From: Chimonanthus salicifolius
Taxonomy: Eukaryota > Streptophyta > Magnoliopsida > Laurales > Calycanthaceae
DNA: 64,000 bases
Direction of reading: 5' to 3'
Assembly (NCBI GenBank): GCA_013350335.1
Contig: CM023537.1
Coordinates: 48,730,111-48,794,110 of the forward strand
The notes under the pieces are model-generated. The model saw only the letters and a program-made list of their open reading frames with translations, was not told the origin of the DNA and did no database searches. Within the stretch, counting starts at the first letter, position 1. The number at the start of each line of letters is the position of its first letter. This document shows, piece by piece, positions 9,917 to 20,297 of the stretch. The position numbers and the translations under genes are program-made.

Positions 9917-11406
9917 CTGATAATACAAAGAAAATAAGTTAAAAAAAAAATAAGAAAATTGTCAAATTACATCAAAATAGTCATTAGTTTAAAGAAAACA
10001 TTTAAACGATAACAAAGAAGAATTTGAAATTCAAAATAGTAATATTCTATTGCAGAGGTTGATGTAATGATGAACAATTCAAAATTCACTATCATAAAAA
10101 TTAGGGACTTTCCAAATGTATTGAGAGCAAAAGAATGTACAAAATCAAAACGAATTACTAGAAACACTATACAATACAAGGGCACGCTATTGTAAAGCAG
10201 AAAAAACATATTCAAATATCCAAAACTAGCAAAAAGAGTACTATTCAACATGGCCACTCTATATTCCACCATGGAATCCCCTCTATATCATCATCGTCGT
10301 CGTCGTCATCACAACCATTTTCTCATCTATATGGAGTCCACTCATAAAAGGTTTTGACAACTTAGTTTACATGGGTGACTGCATACCTGATGCCCAAATA
10401 ATTATGATACTTGTAGACACAACTTTTCAAATATTTTTTGAAAGTCAGTCCACAAAATGTATATTTTGAATTTTAACTGAAAAATAGGTACCAATGATTC
10501 TATGCATCAAATCAACAACAGCAATGCCTTGTCAAATTAGTCTAGTTCCTTTTTTATAAGAGAAACTCTTATCACAAATTACAATTTAGTAGTTACTTTT
10601 TTTAGAAAGGAGTCACATGAATTTGCAACAGATTTAACGCTACAAAATTTCACAAATGCTAAGTTTCAAAGTGATGGCCCCAAATGAAGTATAAATGGAA
10701 CCTGTATAAACTTGTAGATGAATCCTCAAATAGACTTGTTTAACTAGTTAGAGGTGAAGATGAGACTTGTAAATGGATTAATGTAGATTGGTCCTTCAGG
10801 AGGGTTAAAAAACTAGCTCCACTTGTTAGTGGTCCCACTTGTATTGTTAGTAGAGTTTTAGGAACTTGTCCCACTTACAGAAGTTTCACAAGATTTCACA
10901 ACTCTCAAATATCATAAGTTCCAAAAATGATGAGACTAATCTTCTTACATGTCTTTAATGTAGGAGAGCCTTTAGTGGGGTCTTTTAGAATTAGTCCACT
11001 TTGGGGGAGTAATGTTCAAGATTTCCACCAACGTTTTCCTTCTGAGGCTAAAAGATGTTCTTCAAGCAAACACAAAGGGTCCACTAAAAACACAAGTTTC
11101 CCTTGAGGTAACAATTAAAAGTCTCAAATAGGAGACTTCTAAAGCAGATTAACTCAAAAGATCCCAAGGAGGAGACACTCAAAATGTGCATAAAGCTTTT
11201 TAGAATCAGAAGGTATGAATTGTTCTTGAAGTACTAGTATGCCCATAATGATGCTCCAAGTTCCTTAGATATCCTTTAAGTGTTCAATCACTTTAAAGCT
11301 CTCCATAGGTGGATATCCCAGGATGATAAAGTTGATGAAAGTACAGTCAGATAGCTCATGGTATTTCAATTATAATCCATTCACTAAAAAAATTGTTGCA
11401 ATTTGG
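9917..11406. other. NDR intron 1, proximal part
   Basis: AT-rich intron sequence without a recognisable element. A trinucleotide run (ATC/GTC type) lies at 10284-10310. Confidence 0.5.
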
Positions 11407-11423
11407 ATTTGAGCCCATAAGTT

Positions 11424-11614
11424 TTTTGTTTTGAAGACCAAGGTATCCAAGCGTCCCATCTGACTAATCCTTGGGGCATGTGTAAACCTCCCAATCCGCA
11501 CACGTTGGGTATAGAACTAAGGAGAGTGGCCCTTTGTATGTAGAGGGGGCCTTGATCCCAAGACCTCCCACAAACAAGGGTGAGAATTGACCATCAAGCT
11601 AACCCCTCAGGGTT
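11424..11614 (-). mobile_element. SINE 1: tRNA-derived SINE with 17-bp target duplication
   Basis: Flanked by identical 17-bp direct repeats ATTTGAGCCCATAAGTT (11407-11423 and 11615-11631). On the minus strand it begins AACCCTGAGGGGTTAGCTTG. Box A-like TTAGCTTGATGG is followed by box B-like GGATCAAGGCC (fits GGNTCRANNCC). The other end is a short A-rich tail (CAAAACAAAAAAC on the minus strand). No protein is encoded, and movement would depend on a LINE. It lies in intron 1 of the NDR gene in the same orientation as the gene. Confidence 0.85.
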
Positions 11615-11631
11615 ATTTGAGCCCATAAGTT

Positions 11632-12313
11632 GCATTAGGAAGTTAGTTTAAAGAACACTAAGGTCGTATCCAAGTTGTGATCATTTTATCATAGGGTGTA
11701 GGGTTCAAACTACTTTGAATAATACATGTGCACTGAAACTTTTTTCCCTTGTATCTTTTGATGCATATTCCAGATAGACAATCTACAAGTTGCATTGAAA
11801 GCGAAGCCAAGGATTTTCAAGATGGAACATGGGTTGTGATAATTCGATCATCGCAAATGAGCCCCACATTATATCTTTCAACCCATGTATCAAATTGACA
11901 GCCTGTAATTTGCATTGGAAAACTATCCAAGGATCTTCAAGATGGTGACTTTATTTATATCATCAAAAAGTGGTCCTCCGTTGTATCTTTTGGTATGCAT
12001 ACTGAATCGATGATCCATAAGTTGCATCAAAAGGCTAATTCATGGATCTTCAGGGTGACACAAGTAGTGATGTTTGGTCCAAGGTTTAAAAACTCGAACA
12101 CAACAGAAATGAGTATCAATACCGAGTCAACTTGGTGAGTAAAATCTGTGTTAGTCCACCTCAGACAAGTCTCATAAAGTAATAGTTTAAAGCTCAAAAA
12201 ATTATAAAAAAAAAAAATATATAATCATATGAACATAAGCATAAAGTGGAAAGAAACGACCTATTTTATGCAAGAAATCACGATTTTCTACTTTAGTTAT
12301 CCTTCTCAAGAAT
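11632..12313. other. NDR intron 1, between SINE and solo LTR
   Basis: Continuation of the intron. Loose repeats of the type 'aagttgcat...aggatcttcaa...tggt' occur about every 110 bp (11760-12060). No coding content. Confidence 0.45.
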
Positions 12314-13174
12314 CTCCTTGTAATAACCCGACCCGGGGTACCGGGTCAGTAGTGATGGGTAAAATTAATTTCGAAAATTATCTTAGTCTAAATTGATTTG
12401 TTAGTTAATTTGATAAATTTATTTGGGGTAAATACAATTGAATTTAGGGATTGAATATTAGACCCCGATTTCACACACTTTCCCCTCAATGAGAGTTTAC
12501 AAATTTACCCCCTTCGAATAAAAATTAAGGAATGGAAAATAAATTATCAACTTAGATTTTAATTCCCCTAAGTTAGAATCTCAATTGGAAATATTCAATT
12601 AAGAATGTGAAATCAATAAATAAATTTCAATTTTAAGTGTCTAGAATTTAATCGATGATTGACAAAATTAATAAAAGAGAAATAAAGGACAATTTATTAA
12701 AATCAATAATTTAAAGAGACTCCTCATCTATAATTGAACTAACCATAGGAGTGAATTTTATAAATAAATAAATAAATTCATTTTGAAAGTTTTTAGTTGA
12801 AGTTTTATTTAAAAAAAAATAAAATAAAATAAAATTTGTAATTAGGTGTCACAGGTTTTTTTGCCCAAAATCGTGGGGGCCTTTTTAAGACCTACACCCC
12901 TTTTGTTTCTTTTAGTTTTCCCTAAGTTCCCCTTTTCTCTCCCAAAACCCCTTTGGTCTCGATGGAAAGAGTCCTCAAAATCCCTTCTTTCCCCTTCCGT
13001 CTCCTTCGGCAAAATCCCTAGGGTCTCGAATCCCTCTCTTCCCTTTTCTTCTCCTTTCCTTGTTGGTTTGGGACTCAAATCCTTACCTTCCTTTTCGAAA
13101 GTGGAAACCACCCAAAATCCTAAAGCAAGAACCAATTGTGGCTTCCGGAATTGAAGATTGGTTGACCCCATCAA

Positions 13175-13182
13175 CTATATAG
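13175..13182 (+). promoter_or_regulatory. LTR A1 TATA box
   Basis: CTATATAG about 40 bp before a CT-rich leader that ends at the donor site 13379. Confidence 0.5.
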
Positions 13183-13519
13183 ACTCGACGGAAGAGGGAA
13201 ATCCCTTGTTGCGATCTCAAGCACAGCATTCTCTCTCTCTCTTTCTCTCGGCAACTTCCTCACTTCTTCTTCTTCTCTCTGTGACGAAGATTCTCGTGGA
13301 ATCTAACCAACGGCAACTCGAAGGAAGCCGAGACAGCCCTTGCCGTCGTTTTCAGTTGTCTTCACCCCTATTTTACAGGTATTTATGCATCAGATTTTAA
13401 TCTAAATTCCTCTCTTCCCACTTGGTTAATTTCGGTTAGATCTATAATACCAAAGCCCCAATTAGTGCATGCTTAAACCGATTCTTTCCTGACATTTTTT
13501 AAACCAAGCCGGACCATGT

Positions 13520-14345
13520 TTGAGGTCTGACTTTCAGTCCAGGATCGGCTAGAGTTAGGAGTGGATTTCAGTCCCTGGGCTATGGGAAAGAGACCTCTTA
13601 ACTGTTGGTATTAAGGGCTATTTTCTGATTTTAAGACTGATTTTAGTCTTAGTTTGATGAGTTACATAGAACTCTTTTTCCAGCCAAGATGGACAACCCA
13701 ACCAGCCTGAAATTATCAGTAGTTGGGACTGATTTCAACTTCAGAATATGTCTGTAGAATCTGTCCTAATCTGCCAATTGAAATTTGACACAGCGGAATT
13801 AATAGTTAGGTGCCTTGAGTATAATTTGTTAAACAAATCGAATGGGTTGATGACCCCAAATTAATTCGGCCATGCTTTCTTTTCCCAAGGTACTCTTCTA
13901 TTTGTTTGAATTAATTGAGCAAGTTGGAAAGGTGGGAAGTAATAAAATCAATATCCAGATTTCCCCCATCTTCAATCAAAGTTACATAATCTGTAAATTT
14001 AATATCTGCAGTATATTAATTTGTTTTACTCAAAACCATATGTAAAAGATACATGTAGAAATCTTACTTGGCTAGACCTCCAGCCGAAATGGACAACTTA
14101 ATCAGCCTGAAACTGTCAGTAATCGGGACTGATCTTAGTCTCCTTGCTGCCAGCCACCTTGCTGAATTTATTTACCTCAATTAATTTGATTTAAAGAGTG
14201 ACTCAGATCTGTCCCCAATTTCTTATCCGTGAATAGCAATCACTCAGTCTTTCTCTAATAAAAAACATCCTAAGTTGGGGACTGATTTCTAACCCCAGAT
14301 TGGCCAATTAATGGGACTGATTTTCAGCCCCAAAAACATTGATAT
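13520..14345. repeat. Palindromic word array in LTR A1 (GGACTGAttttCAGTCC type)
   Basis: At least seven degenerate words such as TAAGACTGATTTTAGTCTTA (13632-13651, 7-bp arms), GGGACTGATCTTAGTCTCC and GGGACTGATTTTCAGCCCC. They are spaced 60-250 bp apart. LTR A2 lacks them. Confidence 0.65.
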
Positions 14346-16124
14346 TAAGGACTGTTTGGACCCAGAATTTTACTCAGAACTGGTTAGTGAAACTTATCCT
14401 CTTCCCACCTAAAACTGGATGTTCAAACCAGTCTTGTTATTGTCCAACTCAAATCGGAGATAGGAAACCATTTCATACATAGCCTCTTAACCTTGTATTT
14501 TCAGCATACATACGTGAGGGTAGCACCCAGCACCCACGGTTAATAATCCACATATTATTAATACTTGGAACCTTTAAATCGTATTCGTAGCAAACTTGGG
14601 TTCTCAAGGCTAGCTATCTCTTGGAAAGCGTTTGGGTTCATTGTTGGCACTTCACAAACTTCTAGGTGAGGGAAATAATTCACTACATACTTTCAAACCT
14701 GATTCCTTATATTATTATGTGTTTAGGCAATGAAATATTGTATTTTGTTTTGTGATTGGAATATAATTGTTGGATCTAGAATAGACTGGGTGTATGTTAA
14801 TAATGGTTGAGATCCGGTGTTCACTCACAGAAATGTAAGGGAGATTTTGGCTAAACATTCTATTGGCCGTGAGGAGAATCAGTCCACCCGGATTGTGGAG
14901 TCTAACCATTAATATTGTTGAAAGATCCAATGATTTATATTCGTAGATTGATGGTTATTTGTATGTTATTGTCTAATTATTAACCTTGATTGGACATGTT
15001 TGAATGTTGGTGTATATAATCCAAACATTATGACGCATGGACTATTGTTACGTTTATTTCAAGGTTTATGCATGCTATGGCAAATGAGATATTTAGTATG
15101 ATGTTATAATCTGCTTAAATTGAGATTCATAATTTCATAGGCATGTTATGAATATTTAAGCATGTTTGTCGGCATTGAGCATAGCATTCTCATATTCGAA
15201 GCATTGGGTACTGAGGGTGCGATCCATGATTATCACGAAGACCACGACGGTGGTAGTGTTGTTAACCTCACTTTAAGTGGGAAGACCATTATGGTAGAAG
15301 AGGTGTGATATCCGTGACAAGTCATGAGGGCTGTTATTTGATGGTAGCTTGTGTTATCCTCACTTTATGTAGGAAGGCCATTAAGGCGATTGTGTTATCC
15401 TCGATTCGTCGGGAAGGCCACCAAATATCAGTAAATGTAATAATGGGTTGGAATATGGCATTTGGCATTGAGCATTACATTTTGCAAAAGCATGAGCATG
15501 AAATAAAATTGTTATTCTTGCTTATTTGAAATATCATTGAGGAAGTAGGAATATCATACGCTATATTTGTGTTATTGTTTTCTTTACTGGGCATGGAGCT
15601 CATTCCTTACATTGCAGGCAATCCCTTGGACTTGGGTCTGAACGATAATCACAATTGAGCTTAGAAGGCGAGGAGTCGATGATGAATTCTTAGAAACACT
15701 TAGTTAGTGTAGAATTTATTATTTAGATTATAAGTTGGTTGTTTATTTGATTTGAGACTTTGAGAAAGTTATCCATTCGTTTATTTTAATTTTGTGTAAA
15801 CTTGGATAATAAATTCAAGTATAGATTAATTTTAAGAACGCTTTAATTTGATTGTCATAGGAATGTAAGTAAGTGATGCGTTTAGAAATCTTTATGTGAG
15901 TGATTTTTATCCCTTTAAGTTATTTAGAAGCTCAAATGAGATGTTAAGTCTTCTAGCAGGTTATGGACTTGAGGAATCTTGCTCGCTTATGAATGTAATT
16001 ATGTTTGTTTTGAATTTAGCCCCAGAATTTTTGATGTAAGACCCGTTTAGGGCAGCAGGTGATGTAATTTTGTACAGTCAGATCACGCCCGTTTAGGTGT
16101 TGAAAGGCGAGGCGTGACACTCTT

Positions 16125-17272
16125 CCCTACAACTCTTATTATTCATGGGTGAATCAAGATATAAACATACAATACTGGGGATATTGAATGGTTGGGGGGT
16201 TGCTTTTAGGGGAAGGGCCAGAGTGGCTTGGCAATCTATTTCAACAGAATAATTATGGTCTGAGTGGAAAGAGAGGAATGCTAAAAAAAATTTAGGGTAG
16301 ACTTCAGTAGATGACTTTTTGAGATTGTTAAATTGAGAATCATAAAATGGTTGATGGTGTATCAATTTGGGGGGTTATTCCATTTCATATTTTTTGAGTG
16401 ATGGGAAAGTATTTCTAAGAGAAAAAAAAAAGTAAGGAGAAATTTTTTTTCTAAAAAAAAAAAGATGGATTCCACCAGTAAAGGGCACATATTAGTTTTA
16501 AAATGTTGAGACGTCTAGAGGTAAACTTGGCCCAACAAGTATCACAGGAGTTCTACATGATGAAGGAGGTGTATTGTTCTTTACAATGCTTTCTAGGAAT
16601 TAAGGATCCAAATGAGGTGGAGCTACTGGGAATTAGAAAAGGTATGATGTTATGGAATGACTATGAAGATGGGAAGTTGATTGTTAGGAAGACTGCAAAT
16701 GAGGTAACGTGCATAAAACATAGGAAAAGGCCAGCATTGAGACTAATTTTGGTTTTCAGGGCATACAAAAACTCTGCGACGAGAAGGACATTGTGTTTAA
16801 GCATCTCAAATTAACTGCTAATGGAGGTGGTGGACTTTCTGGTGAAGGCAAGTTTCAAAAGATCTATTCCCTTCATTGGAACATTATGATTCTATTGTTG
16901 AGAGTCTAGTGTTTCATGTGACTCGTAAAATAGGGTTCTAGGGGACTGACTAGTAGCATTTTTTTGGGTACAGCTCTAATGTACTGTTCTATTGTACTAT
17001 TTTCTACAAACAGTGTAGTTGACTTGTTGTCTAAGATTGGTGTGCAAAAGCGACGCCCGGCTTTAGAATTTTTCTGATTTTGGGTTTCCCTTGGCTGTAC
17101 AGGGTTAAGGCTTCTAGTCTTTTTTTCTCTTTGGAGCAGTTCACATATGCTCCCCTTAGTATATTGTCTTGTACCTATTATTTTCCTTGTATAACCCTCT
17201 TATACGAGGCGGTTTCTATTTTGTACTCTTTATTTTATTGACTGAAAATACATGTCACCATTTCAAAAAAAA
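16125..17272 (+). mobile_element. LINE 3: 3' remnant (zinc region end, RNase H, tail)
   Basis: Begins directly after the right flank of solo LTR A1. Reads WSEWKERNAKK in the zinc-region end (about 16260-16290), then YCSLQCFLGIKDPNEVELLGIRKGMMLW (quoted in parts: DPNEVELLGIRKGMMLW near 16600-16660), the helix of the plant LINE RNase H. A T-rich 3' end and a short A run (about 17265-17272) close it. Upstream domains are missing. It lies antisense in NDR intron 1. Confidence 0.7.
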
Positions 17273-17294
17273 TGATAAATGACAGTTTTTTTTC

Positions 17295-18060
17295 GTGAAT
17301 ACTTCCGAAACCAGGAGGGAGGTAAAGGTTGTTAATCATCTTTTTATTGACTTCAAATTTTCCAAACAAATTTGGATTCCCTTCTTGAAACTTTTTGGAG
17401 TAGAGTGGGGTCATGCGCCTTCCACACTTATCAACATGTGGCGTCCTAGATTCAGCAGTTCTAAGTGTCAGTTGGCTTGGGAGTTATCTTCTTCTGAAAT
17501 TGTATGGGCTATTTGGAGCTAAAATAGAGCTTTCAACAAGTATTGTCTTCTAGCTAAGTAGTTTCAAAGGTAAAAAATTTAGTCATTTTGTTGTATCCAT
17601 TGAAATTTTTGGTGAGGCCACTGATGTGGATTTTCATCGATACTGGGCTCCTTGTTTGCTCATCGCTCACTCTTGGGTTGTTGCTTGCCATTGGGTTCCT
17701 CCTTCCTCAGATAGAATGAAGTTAAATATTGATGGCAAATTTCATAAGAAACCCTACAAGGTGGTATTGGTGCACTAATATAGATGCATTTTCTCATGCT
17801 TTAGCTTCTTTCTCTGAGCCTTCTTGTGAAGCTAGTACTATTGAGCTTGAAATTAAAGCCTTACTCAGGTTGTTAGCTCTTTTCCTCATACAGGATTTGC
17901 CAATGTTGTCATTGAGAGCAACCCAAGAAGTGTTCATATGCTATTCATCCAGATTCTTTCCTCAATGCTCATCTGATTTCATTTTTTTTAAGTTAGGGAT
18001 ATTAGCAAGACTTATGGTTTTTTTTCATTAAAAAAAATCCAATTTTCGTCTAAATGGTGA
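17295..18060 (+). mobile_element. LINE 4: 3' remnant of a second LINE
   Basis: Starts with HLFIDFKFSKQIWIPFLKLF, typical of the plant LINE zinc-binding region, followed by LAWELSSSEIVWAIWS. From 17690 the RNase H begins with PPSSDRMKLNIDGK and GGIGALI, with stops and shifts. It abuts the A-tail of LINE 3, so it is an independent, 5'-truncated copy. Confidence 0.65.
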
Positions 18061-18674
18061 GAAAAAAATCCCCATTAAGGATATTTTTAAACCTCCTCCT
18101 CCTTAGCCACCTATCCCATTTTCGAAACATAGCTAAAAGAAAATGGTTGTTTTATTTCCCCAAAATCCACTAACACAATATGGGGGAAAGATTCAATAAA
18201 AAATTTAAAAGCCACCTTTACCAATCTAGCATCAATGGTTCAAATCCCAGTTTAAATTTCAGGTTTAAGGACCAAATCCTATACTACAACCAAAATGTCA
18301 AAGCACCAGCTAACGTCCAAAATGCCAACCCAATATTTGCAAAATTTTCACTGAAATTTTTGGATTTTGTAAGACGAATTATGCCAAAATATGAAATTAT
18401 AACCCTGTCTCACATTCCATTTAAGACATGCAAACGAATAAAAATCTCACGTGAGCCATTTCTACTTCTAATTCTAATAACATCGGCACCTGCACCCTAA
18501 ATTCGCTCACTCAAGAGGGGCCAATGATTCAATAAGAGTTCAATCATGCACCACCAAGTTGTTTGATGAGAATACAGATCAAGCTGAGGTGAATGGCTAA
18601 CTGCAAAGCATTGAAGATAAAGAAAAATGGTAGAATAGGCATCGAAATGAGATAAGCATTGTTCAGGAAGTTAC
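18061..18674. other. NDR intron 1, distal part next to exon 1
   Basis: Intron sequence with no element recognised. Its right end is the intron 1 donor on the minus strand (AG|GTAACTT, GT at 18674-18673). Confidence 0.5.
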
Positions 18675-18838
18675 CTCTCTTTACGTTCCTGGATGTTCTT
18701 CATCTGTGATTTGTAGTGATTTTCAATGTACTTTTTGGCAGCAGCTACCCTCTCCATGGTGAGAGAAGAGCCCAGCGTCCCCTCCTCTGAGGGATCATTA
18801 TTGTTTTCCGTCGTTTCCTCTTCACGATCTTCCAACAT
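18675..18838 (-). CDS. NDR: NDR/tricorner Ser/Thr kinase, coding exon 1
   Basis: The minus-strand exon of 164 bp (54 codons plus two bases) starts at ATG 18838-18836. An in-frame TGA lies 18-27 bp upstream, so this is the first possible start. The protein opens with an acidic stretch (MLEDREEETTENNNDPSEEG), then ERVAAAKKYIENHYKSQMKN and IQERKE. That block is the N-terminal regulatory region by which NDR kinases bind MOB1. The donor AG|GTAACTT splices in phase to exon 2 9 kb away, recreating the family hallmark KERRW. The match to plant NDR proteins is direct. Which paralogue it is cannot be told. Confidence 0.93.
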
Positions 18839-19021
18839 CTTCTTCCAGTTTCCAAATCGACCTCAACCTTCAAACAGCGAACTCCTCAATACCCACTTAC
18901 AGAAATTCCCAAATGTAAATGAAAATGGAAATTACTGCCCTTCGTTTTCGTTTTTCTTTTTTCTTCTGTTCTTACGCTTTTTGATCTCCTTCCACCTTTT
19001 CTTTGTTGATGTTATATATAG
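18839..19021 (-). promoter_or_regulatory. NDR core promoter and 5' untranslated region
   Basis: A TATA box, TATATATAA, reads on the minus strand at 19012-19020 (plus-strand ttatatata). A start about 30 bp downstream, near 18980, would give a 5' leader of about 140 nt with CT/AG-rich sequence before the ATG. No intron is apparent in the leader. Confidence 0.6.
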
Positions 19022-19070
19022 GAACTGATTTTGATTGTAAACAAGAATCAATACGTATGTACAGCATTAC

Positions 19071-19130
19071 AACGAAGATCTGATAATTACGACAACGAAG
19101 ATCTGATAATTACGACAACGAAGATCAGAG
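19071..19130. repeat. 23-bp tandem repeat upstream of the NDR promoter
   Basis: AACGAAGATCTGATAATTAC plus GAC is repeated 2.5 times (19071-19093, 19094-19116, partial to 19130). It lies 50-110 bp upstream of the TATA box. Confidence 0.9.
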
Positions 19131-20023
19131 AGATGCGCCAGCGTTACAACATCTGAAAAGTTGACAAGTAGAAGCTGGTAAATTAGACTCACAAATGCAA
19201 ATACCTAAATACTTTAGGGAGGCTCACCTATTGTTCAGATTTCTCATTAAATTTTTATGTAAAATATATATTTTTATATAAAATATAAAAATAACGTGAA
19301 TAAAAATTAATTTCATCAGATTATTTTTTTTTTGTGATTTTAAACGTCAAAATTCAATTTATAATATATTCAATTTTCATGTTCTATCTTAAAAAATCAT
19401 AATTTTCAGTCAAGAAATTTTTTAATATATAAAAAATTTATATAATCCTCTACTCATCTTAGTGTGCATGGCAAATTATGAGTCTTTCTCAACAAAAATA
19501 CTATTTCAACCCCCTTTAGGAGTTTAGGTTATTGATATAGGTATTTATCAACTCCTTTCACATTAAAATAAATCATTATTTTAAACTTTTCAATTAAGAA
19601 TATTAGGGGAGGGACAATTTGGATATATAGAATATCAGAATTCTTGATCAATTATATGATCATCATTGGTTCAATATGTTAATTCTTGTGAAAACCATTG
19701 AAAAGTTATAAATCATGAAATAAAATAGATGTGTATGAGATCGTACTGCTACTCATATTCTCTATCTAATTATTAATTTTTGTGTCGATTATGAATATTG
19801 TAATCCATAAGTACATACCTAATAATAAGCTTCAAATTAGATATCAAGTAAAAGTTTAAATTGTTGAAATTTAAAATATAAGCCTCACAACTAAAAATGC
19901 ATATAAATCCTATTGTAAGAAACTTTTAGAAACTTTTGGAAACCATATAAAAAATATAAATTTTAAGACTTTTTATTTACACAAAATGTAAATTTACAAT
20001 GTTTTCAAAGAAAAAAAAATATA

Positions 20024-20083
<60 letters not shown>

Positions 20084-20297
20084 CATACATGAATTTAGAT
20101 CTAAAAATTAAGCAAAAATATAAGAATTTTAAATGATTTTCCCTAAATTATCATCTTAATAAAATAGTGTTAAGTTAGACTTAAATTTGAAATATATCCA
20201 CACATTGAACAAAATCTAAAAATAAGAAGTTGAAAGAATCAAAATGTTTTTATTCAAGTGAATTGCAACAAATCCCCATGTAACTCAAGGGGTAAAA
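19131..20297. other. AT-rich region upstream of the NDR gene
   Basis: Very AT-rich, no coding motif. A (TA)n microsatellite lies at about 20033-20082. The region ends at the target duplication of solo LTR A2. Confidence 0.6.

Larger units (their letters stand above)
12319..16119 (+). mobile_element. Solo LTR A1 (3.8 kb), family A
   Basis: Starts TGTAATAACCCGACCCGG and ends GGCGAGGCGTGACA, with near-identical 5-bp flanks CTCCT (12314-12318) and CTCTT (16120-16124). No primer site or coding region adjoins either end, so it is a solo LTR left by recombination. It has a TATA box (CTATATAG, 13175-13182), a CT-rich leader, a strong donor (ACAG|GTATTT, 13379), a palindromic GGACTGA-type word array (13520-14345), a tandem GTTATCCTCACT block (15240-15425) and a CACTGGGC-type module (15586-15618). 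The last 1.6 kb is clearly homologous to A2 and A3. Confidence 0.85.

Noticed and set aside
12842..13174. Overlapping open frames of 102-110 codons on both strands
   Set aside because: They lie in the U3/leader of solo LTR A1 and have no domain; two-strand openness reflects composition.
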